NCBI GenBank assembly: GCA_963678675.1
Contig: OY783200.1
Span: 4,848,501-4,912,500 of the forward strand
DNA length: 64,000 nt
Reading direction: 5' to 3'
From: Xiphydria camelus
Lineage: Eukaryota; Arthropoda; Insecta; Hymenoptera; Xiphydriidae
Below the pieces are notes generated by a model. The model ran no database searches. It was not told the origin of the DNA and saw only the letters and a list, made by a program, of their open reading frames with translations. A program made the translations under genes and the position numbers. This document shows positions 10,536 to 25,500 of this stretch, in pieces; the first letter of the stretch is position 1; each line of letters opens with the position of its first letter.

Positions 10536-13500
10536 TCAGTTCGCGTCGTCGAGATCGTGCCTCCACTTTTGAACCGCCTCGCGCCTCGCGTCTGGCACCA
10601 ATTGCGACCGCATGCCACCGAGGACGTTGCTGGTGGCGGCGGTCGCGAGGATTATCGGCTTCACGACCGTCGGCGGTATCTGCCGGAGCACGCCGCCCAC
10701 CGCGCCCGACACGCCCTTCTGCTCGTGCTCCTCGCTGGCCACTTGCACCAGCTCGGTCGCCGTTTCGCCCAAACCCTGTGAGGAGAGGAAGAGGATGAAG
10801 AAGAAGTTTTATTAAGAGGCTCTGAGATCAGATCTCCTAAGGGCAAATAGTTGCACAAAGAATGTACGGCAAATTTAAACTAAAAGAAATGAGTAAGCTG
10901 CACAAAGTAGTATTGAACGTGAAAAAGTAATAATTAAAACTACTATAGCCAGGCTTCACAGTGTAGGGACAAAGCAGTTTTAGGGGAATAAGGACACAGT
11001 TTCACAGAAATAGAGACTTTTAGGGACCACGTTTAAAGCGCTTATACGGATAACTCACATGGTTTACACAGGACTATCATCAAAAGGTAACTGTCCTAAT
11101 AGCCGGACGGCTGAGCACGCATGGAAAAAAAATAAATTGTACCATTTACAAAGTTTGTGGTAAATTCCGGGATAAAGCGAATTTATTGTTACGATAACTA
11201 CAATTTTAGTAAAAATTACAGCAACGCTTGCCACTTCTACGAGTTTTACTATAATTTTGACTAAAATTGTAGCTATCGTAACAATAAATTGGCCTTGTCC
11301 TGAAATTTACCTCAATTTTTTTTCCCATGCAGTATCCGGACAGCCATAAAAATTCATACAGCAGATTTTACTCAGGATTCTTACCAGTGACACTTCTTGT
11401 ATTCATCCGTAATTTATTCAAGATTTTTTTCCGCTAATCATTTCTTCTTATTCTGTTCAATAATTTGAATTATACTCAAATATTTCCGGTTACCAGGACG
11501 TGACCTACTATTGGGACAATTACCTTACATATCAAATTTGTTACTGATTAATTGCTATCGCAAAATCTGCTGCACTCATCGAGCAAGGCTTATCGCCATA
11601 AAGCTACTTCAGTCTTCAGTACTTCACGGACAGAATATCTAAATATACTGATACAGAAATATCATAAGAATCTATATGAATCTACATAATATCTATATCG
11701 GGTGTTCTCAAACCTCTGATCCAGAGGAAAATCCTCTGTTCATTAAAAGATTACGGACATAATGCAATTGATTTTATTGAAATCCGTTAAGAATTGACGG
11801 AGAAATTTATTATTAAAAAGTAATTAATATTTTGAATTTATTCGGCATTGATGACGTCATATCAAGGCTCATGAAGATAATGTTTATAATAACGATAGCA
11901 ATTGCGATTATCTTCATGAACCTTGATATGATGTCATCAATGCCGAATAAATAGAAAATATTAATTACTTTTTAATAATTAATTTCTCCGTAAATTCTTA
12001 ACGGATTTCAATCAAATCAATTACATTATGTCCATAATTTTTTAATGAATATAGGGTTTTCCTCTCCGTCAGAGGTTTGAGAACACCCCGTATAAATTTA
12101 TCTATTATACATAAATGAATATCGATTAGAAAATTGTAGATATTTCGAAGGTTCACATTTCAATTAAAATTTCTTCTACAGAACTTGATCCACTATACTA
12201 TTTTGCCTCTTTCATTTTTCTGCAACGTATCTAGTGTAATTCTTTCTAGTCTTTATAAACCACTTTACACCTTCTAAAATATACATGTCCTTGCGATCTC
12301 TTTTTTCTTCGCGATAATTTATTACATTGTTAATTTCCCTTTGCATTGCTTCTAAAGCATCAATATCATTTGTATAAGATCGTTGCGCATCTTTTAACTT
12401 ATTTTTCATTTTCTCGACTGTCCAATTTTCCTTATCTAAACTCGAATGTACTGTATTCTATAAGCTGTTTATAGGAATAAGGACTTTTAGGGTCAAGTTG
12501 TAAATTTTAGGGACCTTTGAAGAATTTAAAAAAAAGAGAGACTATAGGGACAAGTCTGTGAAGTCTGTAAAGCTTAAAACTAAAACTTAATAAAGCTTAA
12601 GCATAAGCGGAGAGTATAGAGAGAAATTCGTCGCGGCCGAGGAGTACAGCGGTACCAACCTCTTTGACTAGCATGTAGGCGTTCGTCATTCCCTCGCGAA
12701 TATCCAGCGGCTGCGAGTACCGTTTCCTGCGGCCCTTCTGCCCCTTGCGCCTGCGCCGCACGCTCGGCCCGGGACTGACCATGTCGTAGGCCGTCTCGGC
12801 GGTGCTCTGGATGGCGTAGACGAGCCGCGAGGTCAGCTCCAGTGTCGCCATCGCCGTGGAGGTCGTGAAACTGTTCGCGCCACGCTGCAGGCCTCGCACG
12901 ATCCGCCCGTCCTTCTGGTACTGCTCGATGGGCATCCAGAAGAGATCTCGAATGCCTTGAACTGTGATAAGGAAGAGGAGGAGAGATCAGATGCTATTAT
13001 AGGCGAATGCATTACACGGGAACGTACTTAATTGCACGAGCGAGTGTATCGGCCCGACGCCTCCCAGCAAACTCGGCAACTGGTTCTTCTTGATGTCCTG
13101 CAGCCACTCGGCGAGGAGGAAGGCGACGAGTTTGTCGAATCCCAGCAGTCCATGGCGGTGAGTCAGTCGTTTCAGTCTTAATTCGGAGCAGTTCAACTGC
13201 GCCAGTCCCATCAGTAGGCCCGCCAGCGGTCCGTGGGTCAGGTCGACGCGCTTGCCTTGGTAATCGAACCTGACCAGGACTTCGGGGGAGAAGACGACGC
13301 TCCTGGAAATGAGGAACGACCGGGTCACGCGCGCCCATCCTCGCGACGGTAATTCGTCGATAGACCCACCTGAAGTAAATCGGCTGACCGTCCTCCTGCG
13401 TCTCGTTGAGCATCTTCGTCTTGGTCTTGCTCTCCCTGATCGTCAGCTCGTCCTCCAGCAGTATCAGCAAATTCCGGTCCAGCGAATCGGCCTGTGACGA

Positions 13501-16500
13501 TTCCAGCGTCGCCTGGGCGTCGGCCAGCGTCGCGGCGACGTTCACGCTCATCACCGGCGGATGATGCGTGGGCGTGCTGTGCTTCGAGCTCGGCGAGGAC
13601 TGGGAGCTGCTCGGCGCGTTGACGTTCTCCTGCTGCTGTTGCTGCTGCTTCTGCTGCTGCTGCTGCGGTTGCTGCTGCTTCGCGCCGCCGCCCAGCTCCG
13701 TGAAGAAGTCTATGAGAAAGAGGAGGCTGTCCTGGTCGATGTTCAGGCGAAGCGGCAGCAGGCTCAGCTTCAGACAGCACTCCTGCGCGCTCAGCCGCGG
13801 ATCCGGTCTCATGTGGATCGCCTTCATCGAGAACATGTTCGCGTGCGACTGCCGCGGCCGCGTCTCGCTGCTGTGCTGATACAGGAACTTGTTGATGTGC
13901 GAAGAGGCGAGGCGATCGCGTATCTCGATCTCGTTGATCAGCAGCACCTGCCGCGACGCCTCGGTTATGTTCTCCGGGTAGACCTCGTGTTGGAAGCGAA
14001 CCTTGTTCAGTTGCAGCTCCATCAGCACGTCGTGCTGTCGCCCGACCCCGCCGGAGCTCTGCCAGTCGCCGGGCGATTCCCTGGTCTTCGCGCGCGGCGA
14101 GTTCGGCACGCTGCCGAATCGCACCTCGTTCGGCGCGGCTTTGCTGAAGCCCACTCCGCCCACCGCCGATCGACTTCTGAAATTCGCGGGGTTTCCTCTC
14201 GTTTTTTTTTTGTTCAGGCTTCACAGCGCAGGGACAAAGCAGTTTTAGGGAAATGAGGACATGATTTCGCAGAAATGGGGACTCTTAGGAACCACGTTTA
14301 AAGCGGTTATACAGATAATTCACATGGTTTATAGGGGATTAGTATCATAAGGTAACTGAGGAGGGTTCATGCAAAAGCAGACATGTCCATTTCTAATCCC
14401 AATCTATTTTTATCCAGATTTGTACTCTCTTGTATGGTTTCTAGGGCTGGCCTTATCTAGATTCCCTCAAAGAAAGACAAATCTTATATTATTTCTTATT
14501 TAAACCTACTGAGTTCAATCAGTACAAAACATATAAGAACAAAACACAGTTTTTCCAAACGCTCTCATAAATGGACATGTCTGCTTTTGCACGAACCCTC
14601 CTCAACTGTCCTAATAGCCGGACGGCTAAGCCTACACGGAAAAAAAAAGTGTAACATTTACAAAGTTTCTGGTAAATTTCGGGACAAGGCCAATTTATTG
14701 TCACGGTAACTAAAAGTTTAGTAAAAATTACAGCAACGTTTGCCACTTTTACAAGTTTTACTACAATTTTTACTAAAATTCCAGTTATCGCAACAATAAA
14801 TTGGCCTTGTCCCGAAATTTATCTCAAATTTTTTTTTCCATACAGTATCCGGACAGCCATAAAAATGTATACGGCAGATTTTACTTAGGGTAATCATTTC
14901 TTTTTATTCTGTTCAATAGTCTGAATTATACTCAAATATGTCCGGCTACTAGGACGTGTCCTGCTATTAGGACGATTACCTTATATATAAAATCTGTTAC
15001 TGATTAATTGCTATCGCAAAATCTGCTGCACTCATCGAGTAAGACTTATCGCCATAAAGCTACTTCAGTCTTCAGTACTTCACCGACAGGATATCTAAAT
15101 ATACTGATACAAAAATATCATAAAAATCTATAAGAATGTATATAATATCTACATAAATTTATTTATATAAATGAGTATCGATTAGAAAAATTGTAGATAT
15201 TTCGAAGGTTCATATTTCAATTTAAATTTCTTCTGCAGAGCTTGATCCACTATACTATTTTGCCTCTTTTTCATTTTTCTGCAACGGATCTAGTGTAATT
15301 TTTCCGTAGTCTTTATAAACCACTTTACACCTCCTAAAGTATACATATCCTTGCGATCTCTTTTTTTCTTCGCGATACTTTATTACCTTGTTAATTTCGA
15401 TTTGCTTTGCTTCTAAAGCATCAACATCATTTTTATAAAATCGTTGCACATCTTTTAACTTATTTTTCATTTTCTCGACTGTCCGATTTTCCTTATCTAA
15501 ACTCGAATGCACTGTATTCTATAAGCTGTATATAGGAATAAGGATTTTTAGCAAGTTGTCAATTTTAGAGACATTTAGGGACTTGAAAAAAAATAGAGAC
15601 TATAGGGACATATTTGTGAAGTCTGTTTGTTCGACTTTCGCGCGATTGCGACTCTTCGTCGTGCTCACCTTCCCTGCGCGTTATGCCGATGATCGCCGTC
15701 ATTGATGGTCACGTGTTTCTTCGCGGCGGGTTGCGGGCCGCTGAAGTCCTTTCCGCCGTACATGTACCACACCAGGGTCATCTCGCAGAGAGTGTACCGC
15801 AGCACCGCGGCGGGGAAATGTCGCGGCGCCTTCAGCAGGTCGGTCTTCCCCAGCGGCACCGAGAAGTGATTGTCCACTATTCGTATGGACTCCTTGCAGA
15901 GCCAGCGCACCTCCGGCACGCCGTGCCGCGGCATGATTCCGGCGCCCGCCTCCTCGCCGAGGATGCAGAAGTCCTCGTCGGGGTCGTCGGACTCAACCGC
16001 GCTCGCCGGCGGACAGGCTTCCGGGTTCTTCCGCATTTCCACGCCGGTCTGATTGGACGGGTGCGACTCGTCGGGGAAGAAGAACACCTCGACTTGGCTC
16101 CCCGCTTCCGGCGACATTCCGTCGCTGTTGATTATCACACCTGCGGATGGAATTCGAGCAACGTTCTCGCGTGCAGGCTTCGCAGCCTTTATTTATTTCA
16201 TTTTAGGGGAAATGGTGGATATTTTGATGAAAAAAAGGGACAATTTTGATTACAAAAGAAAAAGAGTTCTTCCAGAAATTAGAAATGTGTAATGGTTTAA
16301 AAAATTACAGTTTTTAAGATGCACAATGAAACATGAATATTTGTTGAGTGAATAAAGGATGTTTTTGTAACTCAAACATTTATACCGTATGTTATGTAAC
16401 TTAAATCTGAGTATCGTGATATGATTTAAGGAAAAGAGATCATTTGTTAAAGGGGACTATATACAAATAGAACAAGGAAAAGCAGGGCGAATTATGATTA

Positions 16501-19500
16501 TTTGTTTATCCTGGAAAGATTTTCTTTTAGGAAAAAATCATTATGCACATCTTAAAGAATGTGACATTCTGATAATTAACATATATTTACTTGGCCCAAC
16601 GAAATATTTCTTTTGCCATAAACAAGTATACACTTATTAACTACAAACAAACTCTTCTCTCTCTTGATTAAAAAACAAAATTTGTTAAGGTATAGAACGA
16701 AACATCAATATTTATTAAGCGAATGAATGATGTTCTTGTAATTTAGAAATTGATATCGTACGTTATGCAACTAAAATCTGAATCATTTGTCAAATCTATT
16801 TGCCGATAAGAAATATTAATTCATGAAAGATATTATATTTGAAATATATTGATGCAGCTAGATAAAGCAGGGGTTTTAGAACAATTTTAGCCGTGAAGAA
16901 TACAAAATCGACCATTTAACCGAACCACTTAATCCGAAACGAAGCAAAGACAAACTCAACCGAGAAACCGAATGATAGGTGGTTTCAGAGGAAAAATATC
17001 GAATTACAGGGGGAAACACGGAGAATCGCGTGTTTTACGGCGAAAAAGAGGGAAACTTGCAAAAACAGGAAAAACACTCTTCGGTGCCGGCTTACCTTTC
17101 ACGGTGTCCTCCATCGCCTCCTCCATCAGGCTATTGACCCTCTCCACCTGACTCTTACTCAGAGTGTTCACGCTCTCCTCGCCGAGGAGACTCTCCTCCT
17201 CACCGGAGCTGGGCACGGCGACGCTCTCCGAGCTCGCGGCGTTCGCGTTGAGATCGCCGTCGCTCGCGAAGTACGTGAGCAGCTGCATGAGCGCGCGACC
17301 GGAGTCCGAGCAGGTCTTCACGTGGAGGACGTTGTTGCTCGCGCGGAGGTCGACGCGCGGTGCGCCGCCGCACTGCTTCTCGTTCAGCCTGAGCGAGAGC
17401 TCGAACAGCCCCAGATCCACGACGGACACGTAGTCGCGCCTGAGATCGACGCCGTTCCCTAATTTCTCGGATATAAATAGCGCCACGTCTTCGGCGATGA
17501 ATCGAAGCGTGGAAGTGTTCGTCCGAGCGGCGATGTTGCTCGAAACGCTGAAGTTGCCTAGAGTTACCATCGAGCGTAAGGGGAGATGAATAGGCCTACA
17601 ATTACAAGAGGTTTCAGGAGTTTACTTCCGCCGGGTGAGAGAGCGAGCGACATACGACGCCTCACCTGTAGTCGACCGCGCAGTCCCAGAGGTGCAGGTG
17701 GAGCTCCGTGAGGACTCCGGGCGGGGAATAGCCGGCCACGGGGTGGTCCGTCACGTCGAGGCAGTCTGTCAGCTGGGTGAACCACGACGCCTGGGTGAGG
17801 CACACCTTGTGGCGCAGCGTCGCGTTCCTTATTCCCACCGCGACGCGGAAAGTCTACGGCGAGATTGGTTCGTCTTTATCCATCGTCGGCGACACTCGCG
17901 CGTGATTAATCGCGCACTCGGAAGTTCCTAACGTTCGTTTGAAGGAAAGATCTCGACTTTGAGGGGCGTCTTTCAATTTTGGGAATTTCGAGAGTATCTC
18001 GTGGGAATTTTTCAGGTGATAACTAGTCGGGGTACACCGATTCGTGAGATGAAAATCGCTCATTCAGTGGTCAATCCTCGTTGATTAATAATCACTGGTG
18101 TCGACAAAAAAAAATTATCAGAGTTAAAACCAGATGGATCGTGTTGATTTTTGGGTTACTGATTTCAAATTCTCTTTTCATTTTGAACTAGCACGCGTCA
18201 TGTTTTTTGAGAAAAAATGAAGTCAATTCCGTAAAAATCGCGTTTTAGGGGGGATCTCTAATTTCATTTTTCTCAAAAACTCGACGTGCTATCCACATTT
18301 TGTTTACGAATTCGGATTGAGCGTAGGAAGATCTAGGAAAAGTATTAATTTGTTTTTCGTGATGTAATACAGTTCAATTATAGAGGAAAAGGGGGGAAAT
18401 CGTGTGTTTTAGGGTGAAAAAGAGCAAACTTAAAAAAATAGGAGAATAAAGGGGAACAGGGGACACACTGTGAAGCCTGTCATAGGTAATAAAATAATAG
18501 GTGTATAGAAGTTTCTTTTCTGGCGAGTAAGTTTAACCTCACAATTGTTTTCGAACTAAACGACTATTGGAAACAAAGTTAATCGATAAACTCAACATGG
18601 TTTTCTCAAGACGACATTTTTCGTCCAAATGAACGTTCGAAACGCCAGCCACGTGATCGATCTCACCTTTATTCGATGAGTCTGGTGAGCCGATTGAATG
18701 CGAACGGCCACGGTCAGCATGTCCCGCTCGGCGGAGCTGGGCGCGATCATCGCGCCGCTCTCGCTCCGATAGATCGTCGGTAGGCAGTGTCGCGGCGTGA
18801 TGCTGTTGATGGACCTGAGCCGCGGTGGGTACGACGGTATCGTCGTCAGTCCGCAGTGATTGAGCGAGACGTTGCGCAGCATCGCGCACACGTATCCCAG
18901 ATTCGCGTTGCCCTTGTAGGCCGTCACGGAGAACAACGTCGCGTCCTCCAGGCGCAGTATCAGCTCGCCCTGCTGACCCGGTATGACGTTGCGCAGCGAG
19001 TCCCTCACCGGAGTGTAGAGACTGACGAGGCCCTGATTCACGGTCAACGTCAGCGTCACGGCGCTCTGGCCGCTGCGTGATACGCGATTCTGGTGCTGCT
19101 TGTACGTCCGGTCGGCCACCGAGTGAAATACGCCGTTCTCCTCCTCGGAATCCGAGTCCGAGTCGTACTGTATCCCGCTCTTGCACATGCTAAACCTGAA
19201 GCGAGAACGCGAAGAGTCGAGACATCGCGGAGAAAAGAAGCCTCCAAGGAAGGAAGATCTAGAGAAATTCGCACTTGGGATAGATGGATTCCTGGAGCAG
19301 CGTCGAAGCGAGATCGAGACCCACGTGCGACTCGGCGTGCGCCACGGACTTCGGCCGGGGCGCCGAGGGCTCCCAGAGGAAGAGGTCGGTGTTGACGCGG
19401 TTGTAGAGCTGCTCGTAGAGGTGCTTCGACGGTATCTGCACGGACGCGCACGGCAGGCTGATCTCCAGCTGTATCCTGGAGCCGCGCGTCCCCTCCTCGA

Positions 19501-22500
19501 TGAACTCCAGCATCTCCTGCCTGCTGCCGGGGATTATCAGCTCCTCGCCCTCCCTGTGCTCCGGCCCGTCCTTCTCGCCCTGGCCGTACGGCCGCGAGTG
19601 CGGCGTGTCGCTCTCGTGGACGACGCGCTTCGAGCTGAAGGGCGACGGCTGATGCGTGGGCGCGTTCTCCAGCGTGTCGTCGAGACTCGAGTCGGGCTCG
19701 CCCTCGGAGCTGTCCTCGAGCAAGCCGCCCACGTGCCGCGGATTAATCGTGACGACGATCCTCGGCCAGCCGAAGCACTCGGAGTCCTGCGGCAACGAGC
19801 CGTCGGGCTTCTCGTCCGCCGTCGCCTGGCCGATGTTCACGGCGACGTCGCTCTCGGGTTCCGTGTAAGAGAGCGCCAGCTGTCGGCACTGGATCTCGTG
19901 CCTCGCCAGGCAGTGAGAGCGACTCTCCATGGAGGAGTGGATCTGCGCGTCTGTGAGCTGCAGCGTCGCGTAGTCCGGCCGGATGGAGCGCTTCCACCAG
20001 GGCGCGCGGCTCATGTCGTGCAACGGTCGCAGGTCCGGTATGGGGAATCTGAAACGGTGGGAAAAAATTATCGCGATGGAATTTCAGGGTGACTACAGAT
20101 CCAGAAAACTGGGAAATGTCGGGGGAAAGTCGGGGAATTTTAGATTTTTATTGGAAGTTGTAAATAAAATGGAGTTCGTTCCTCAAAATTTCTTTGTCGA
20201 CGCATTTTACAATGCAATATGCGCTGTTGCTTTAGATATCTAGATATTTAGATGCTAGGGTGGTAGCAGGGCTAGAAGTGGTCTGATAGTTCTAGATGAG
20301 TGAAAAAAGTGACGGAAAAGTGACCGAAATCTGCACAGACAATGGAACACGAAAAAAATGATCGCGTATAGCTATCAGTAAAAGCGTTTAACCATTATCC
20401 AAAACACATCGAGCAGCACACATTTGATCAATTTCTACTACATGCACTGCTAAATTTTCGCTTTGTCGTATTTCCCGATCGGTCATCTATTGGAGTTCGT
20501 CATTGCTCCCCTTTCCCCTCCGCGGTAAAGAACTTTCAGAGATCTTAGGACGACCGCAAACGAACAGTTACATTTTAATTATATAGATTTTCACAGTACT
20601 TTTAACAATGAGAATAGCATTGAGAGTCCTCTCTGATAATGATACACGCAGAATGAAGAATCATCAAACCGATAAGTACTCGAGACATTTTAGCAGGCAC
20701 TAAACAGAGTTAAAAGCGTTATAAACAACTTTCTAGGTGGTTCAGGTGAATAAGTGAAAAAAAAGTGACTGTTTCTTAGAATAAGTAAGAAAAAAGGTGA
20801 TTTAAATGAATGAAGTGACAAAAAGTAAAAAAAAGTGATCCACTACCACCCCGTTAACCCCTTACACTTGTGTTGATTACACAGCTCCACAAAAAAAATC
20901 GAAAAAATGCTTCCTCTGACCAGACCAGTATATCTTTATATTTTTGGGGTCGCTGAATCCGAATCCGGTGTCCGTTTGTCTCCAACACGTCACATTTTTT
21001 TTTAATCTCAAAAAACCATCAATAGATCATGATTTTCAAAAAGTTAATGGACTTAAACCAAATTCGAAAATCTCGCCCTCCATATTGGATCCGCCATCTT
21101 AAATTTTTTTAATCTGACTTCAGATTCATGATCAGCGACCCAAAAAAACCATTTATACCAAAGTCGGCACGAATCCGTCGATTTTCAAAAATTTCGTCCG
21201 CCATATTGGATCCGCCATCTTGAATTTTTGAAATCCGAATTCAGATTCGTGATCAGCGACCCAAAAAACCCACTATAGCGAATTTAGTCCATTAACTTTT
21301 TGAAAATCATGATCTATTGATGGTTTTTTGAGATTAAAAAAAAATGTGACGTGATGGAGACAAACGGACACCGAATTCGGATTCAGCGACCTCAAAAATA
21401 TATAGGAATAATAATTTGAATAGATTTGACTATTTTTCCAGGATTTGACCTTGAAATGACCTTGAACGTGACGTGATGGAGACAAACGGACAGCGGATTC
21501 GGATTCAGCGACCCCAAAAACATAAAGATATACTGGTCTGGTCAGAGGAAGCATTTTTTCGATTTTTTTTGTGGAGAGCTGTGTTATACAAAACTAATAT
21601 GAACGAAAAATACAAAAAGCAACACTATCGGAAATTCTCGGGAAAAGTCAGGAAAAAACGGAGAAAAGTCAGGGAATTCTATAATCAAGTTTCTCTAGCC
21701 GCCCTGAATTTCGCGTCGCACTCACCTCACTTTTATCGTGCAGCTCGGCGAGGATACTTTCGCATTGATCCTCGTGTCCGGCAGCGAAGGACTTTCCACG
21801 GCTTGATAGAACAACGATTGCTGAGTCTGCAAGATATTCACGACGTTCGCGAGCCATTAGACCAAAATGAAGATCCGCTTTATTTCGCCGGCTTACCTTG
21901 TTTCTCGCCGCGTTGGAAGCGTTGCAGGTGCAGATCGGTTGAGGGTTCAGCACCGCCGATATCCTGTCGACGATCGTTATGTCTATCTCGCTCCTGAACG
22001 GCTCCATCTGAACGCTTTCGTGGAAGAAACATCGCGTCGTTTTTAAACCCAATATCTACAAAAATCCGTTTCTCCGAAAGACTCACTCGAATTCCGTGCG
22101 TGGATGGGCGAACTTGGTGAGCTGCGCGTGCCGCACGGCCTTCTCCGTATACTTGAACCTCATCCGAAAGTCGGTCTTGTTGGAGAACGCGAAGTTCCCC
22201 GCGTTGCCCTCCTTGGGAAAAGCGAGCAGCTCGACGTACTCCGCGGTCGGGGCGCCGTTCGAGCTCGAGTCGACGAGGCACTCGACGACCTCCAAAGTGG
22301 CCAGATTGAGACTCCCCGTCACCGCGGATGCCTGAGCGGTGGTCTTCTCGCTTCCCTCCACGACGAGCGGAGCCGCCAGCAGCCTGCGGGCGAATCGCGC
22401 GCGTGAAACCGGGATCGACGAACGCGCGAGCGCGAGGCGGCGACCTCACCTGAGGTGACTGAGCGGACACGCGTCCAGGACGAGCTTCGAGGCCTTGTCG

Positions 22501-25500
22501 AAGTCCTTGTGCCCCAGGCCGGCGACCGCGAAGACGCCCAGCTTCCGGAAGAACTCCTCGGCGGCGTGCTCCATCTGACGCGTGCTCGCCCGCGTCAAGC
22601 CCAGTCCCTCGATGCGGGTGGTGAGCAGATCCTCGTGCAGCAGGACCACGGCCACGGAGGAGATCCTCACGTGGAACTGAGAAGTCTCCGCGGTCGGATC
22701 GGCGTCGACGCTCGGCTGCCGCGGCTTCTGCTGCTTCGGCAGATTCGACGCGGAGCTCTTCAGCGAGATGCTGCTCAGCGAGATGCTGCCGTCCATGCTG
22801 GCGTTGTTGCTCGCGACCGAGTCTATCATGGAGCTCGAGCCGGCGACGCGCATCGGCAGGAACTCCTCCTCGTCGGACTCGTCCAGCGACGCCGTCGACC
22901 AGCCCTGCGCGTGTCGCAGGTCCATCGTACGCAGCCCCTGCGCGGGATTGATCTGCTGCAGCAACTCGCGCTCGACTCTGTTGAAGTCGCTGCCCGCCAT
23001 GGGCTTCTCCGTGCAGGCGGCGCGCCGCGCGACGTTGCTCGTGTCCTCGAGATCGGGCGAGGCCAGTCCGTGGCTCAGCTCCACGAGGACGTGGAGCTGC
23101 CGCGGGCTCAGGAACGACGTGAGGGAGCCCAGCGTCACTTCCAACTCGACCTGAAATCGGCGAGGTTTCACCTGGCTTCCCGGCGTCGAGCGACGTTGCG
23201 AAATCCAGCCGCGTTGTCGGTATTCACCTGTCGCGTCTTACCTTCGGTCCGAGCACTCCCTCGCCCTGCTTCACCTTCAGACGCACCTCCTGCCGCCCGG
23301 CCAGCTTCGCGAAGATTATCGGGTGCGACTCGCTCAGGTTGTTGATGATGCCGCGCTCCGGCGGCGTCTGCGCGTTCTGCGACGGCGATATTTGCGCGGA
23401 GGAGAACTGGCTGTCGGAATTCTGCGAAAGAGAACGTTCCCCTTGAGCATCCCCTCCCACCTTCGAAGATCGCGAGACCCTCGAAATCGAGACGCCCGAA
23501 CCTTGGAATCCGGCGTGGAGCCCCTGCTCGTGGTCATGACGCTCCTGGAGAAGGTTCTCGCTCGCGAGGGGAACTCGTCGGTGTGAAAGGCGACGCCCTC
23601 GAGGTAGAACCTCTTCGTGGTGAAGGCGGACACCACGTAGCCCTTAACGGGTTGATCGGGGTCGAGGGTGGTGGCGCCGGGGTCCGAACCGGCTTCATCC
23701 GAGTATTCCAGATTCTTTATGCTCACTTGCATCGCCACGCCGGTAATGGAGTCCAGCGGCACGTGCTCCAGACGTATCACGGTGTCCAGGAAGCGGACCT
23801 TGACCCTGCGCAGTACTGTGGCGGAAAAGGAGAGGTCGATGAGTCGAGGAAGAGTTTATTGAAAACGGGATGGCTGCCAAAACTTGTTTACAGAATTCCT
23901 TGACTATTCCCTGACAGTTTCACGTTAAATTTTCGTAAGTATTCTCTGATATTTTTTTCCTCGTATCAGAAGTTTTGCATAATCAAATCAACCGAGCTAT
24001 AAATAATAAATTGTAATATAAGAACGCGAGGTAGCAAAAATAATTATACGCTGAGAAAGTAAAGTTCACGGTCGACAGGACACACGTGCGCTCCCTAGTA
24101 ACCAGAGTCTACGCAAAGCACTCATCCAGCAGACTTATGAAAGCCTCCTCCAAAAAAAAACTTGAATTTTCCCCGCACACTGTCATGCGACAGAATTTCG
24201 GCAAACTAGCGAAAAAATCTAACGCGCAACTTGCATTATTCCTTTGCACAAGCTTCCGTGTGACAGAATTTCTGCATTCTTGCAGAAAGCTTCCAAAAGC
24301 CAACAACTTTTCTGCTTCCTCTTCTTTGCAGTATACACTTGCGCAGGATGGTTACTAGGGCTAATATTAGAGATATCTGAAGCAGCAGCGCAAAGTCCGT
24401 CATAAAATATAACAAAGGTGAAGCTTCGAGGAATTTACCGTATTTATACACTCTGCAAAATAATTAAGGGATGACTTATACTTTGCAAAAAAGAAGGCCG
24501 TTTTAAACTGGCTGTATCCTGGTCAAAAATGATACAACCTCGATCGCTGACGGAGCATTTTGAAGGCAAAAGTTTCTGTTTCCAGAATCTTTTCTCAGAT
24601 TCAAAAAATCTTTATTGATTTCAAAGTTGTGTAATTGAAAAGCGACACCTGACAAATGAAACGATTTTTCTTTAACTTTGGCAAGGCACACGGTTTCCAA
24701 AAAAAACATCAGAGCTAAGTTTCGTTTATTGCATTGTAAAGCATGATTTTCCTTCTTTAATTTGCCATTTTGCGAATCATTCTATGATTTTTTTTTCACC
24801 GAGCTATTCAGTTTGTAACCTTCTCATGGTACGTTTTGGGTAATGCTGATTATCGGTGGTATCTATTGAATTTTAGGTTGAAACAATTCCGTAATAACAA
24901 GTAAAAATAGCGGGTACAAAGCGGCTAGTAGGATTACTACCTACATCCTCCATTGCGGAAGAACAAGATCCCTTCATTCGTTTCTCCGTTTCGGTCGATT
25001 CAAACAAGTAGAACATATCGAAATAAAAATCGCAGACACTTTCTCAGCTATTCATTTTAATCGGGAGAATCTACTCTTTGAAATGTCGAGTTTAAAAGGT
25101 TTCGATAATTTTTCATAAAGCTATTAGGAGTACAACTATGCTTCCGCAGTTTTCCTAATGATGATAGATAGAAAAAACGGCGGAATCAAAGTTGTACACT
25201 TGATACATTGAGTAGAATGAAAAAAAAAACGGGAAATATGAAAATTTTAACGTAATCTTAAAATGGGTATCATACCGTCAAAATTGGTATAAATTAAAAA
25301 GCAGTAAGTGCGTTATAAAGGGCAAATTCGTACGATAATTAGTTATCCTTTAACAAGCATTCAAATTTGCGAGGACGGTTTCTGCTTAGGCACTGAATAA
25401 CTCAATGGGAAAAAATCGTAGAATGATCAGCAAAATAGCAAATTAAAGCGAAAAAACTATACTTTACAACGCGGTAAACGAAACTTGGCTATGATTTTTT

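Larger units (their letters stand above)
10950..12567. mobile_element. CAGGCTTCACAG-family long element, copy 1 (Atg2 intron 16)
   Basis: It starts CAGGCTTCACAGTGTAGGGA and ends TCTGTGAAGTCTG, flanked by TATAGC/TAAAGC (a 6-bp near-identical duplication). It is homologous along its length to 14215-15625. It contains an internal palindrome (~11120-11330), a nested foldback (11699-12090) absent from the other copy, and a short minus-strand frame also conserved in the other copy. Confidence 0.7.
14215..15625. mobile_element. CAGGCTTCACAG-family long element, copy 2 (Atg2 intron 13)
   Basis: It starts CAGGCTTCACAGCGCAGGGA and ends TTGTGAAGTCTG, with flanks TTTGTT/TTTGTT (6-bp target duplication). 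Apart from separate nested insertions it is colinear with 10950-12567. It carries the longer version of the conserved minus-strand frame. Confidence 0.75.

Noticed and set aside
13325..14256. 299- and 231-codon alternative frames over Atg2 exon 14
   Set aside because: Shadows of the real exon; only the minus frame ending at the 13370 donor continues ATG2 homology and phase.
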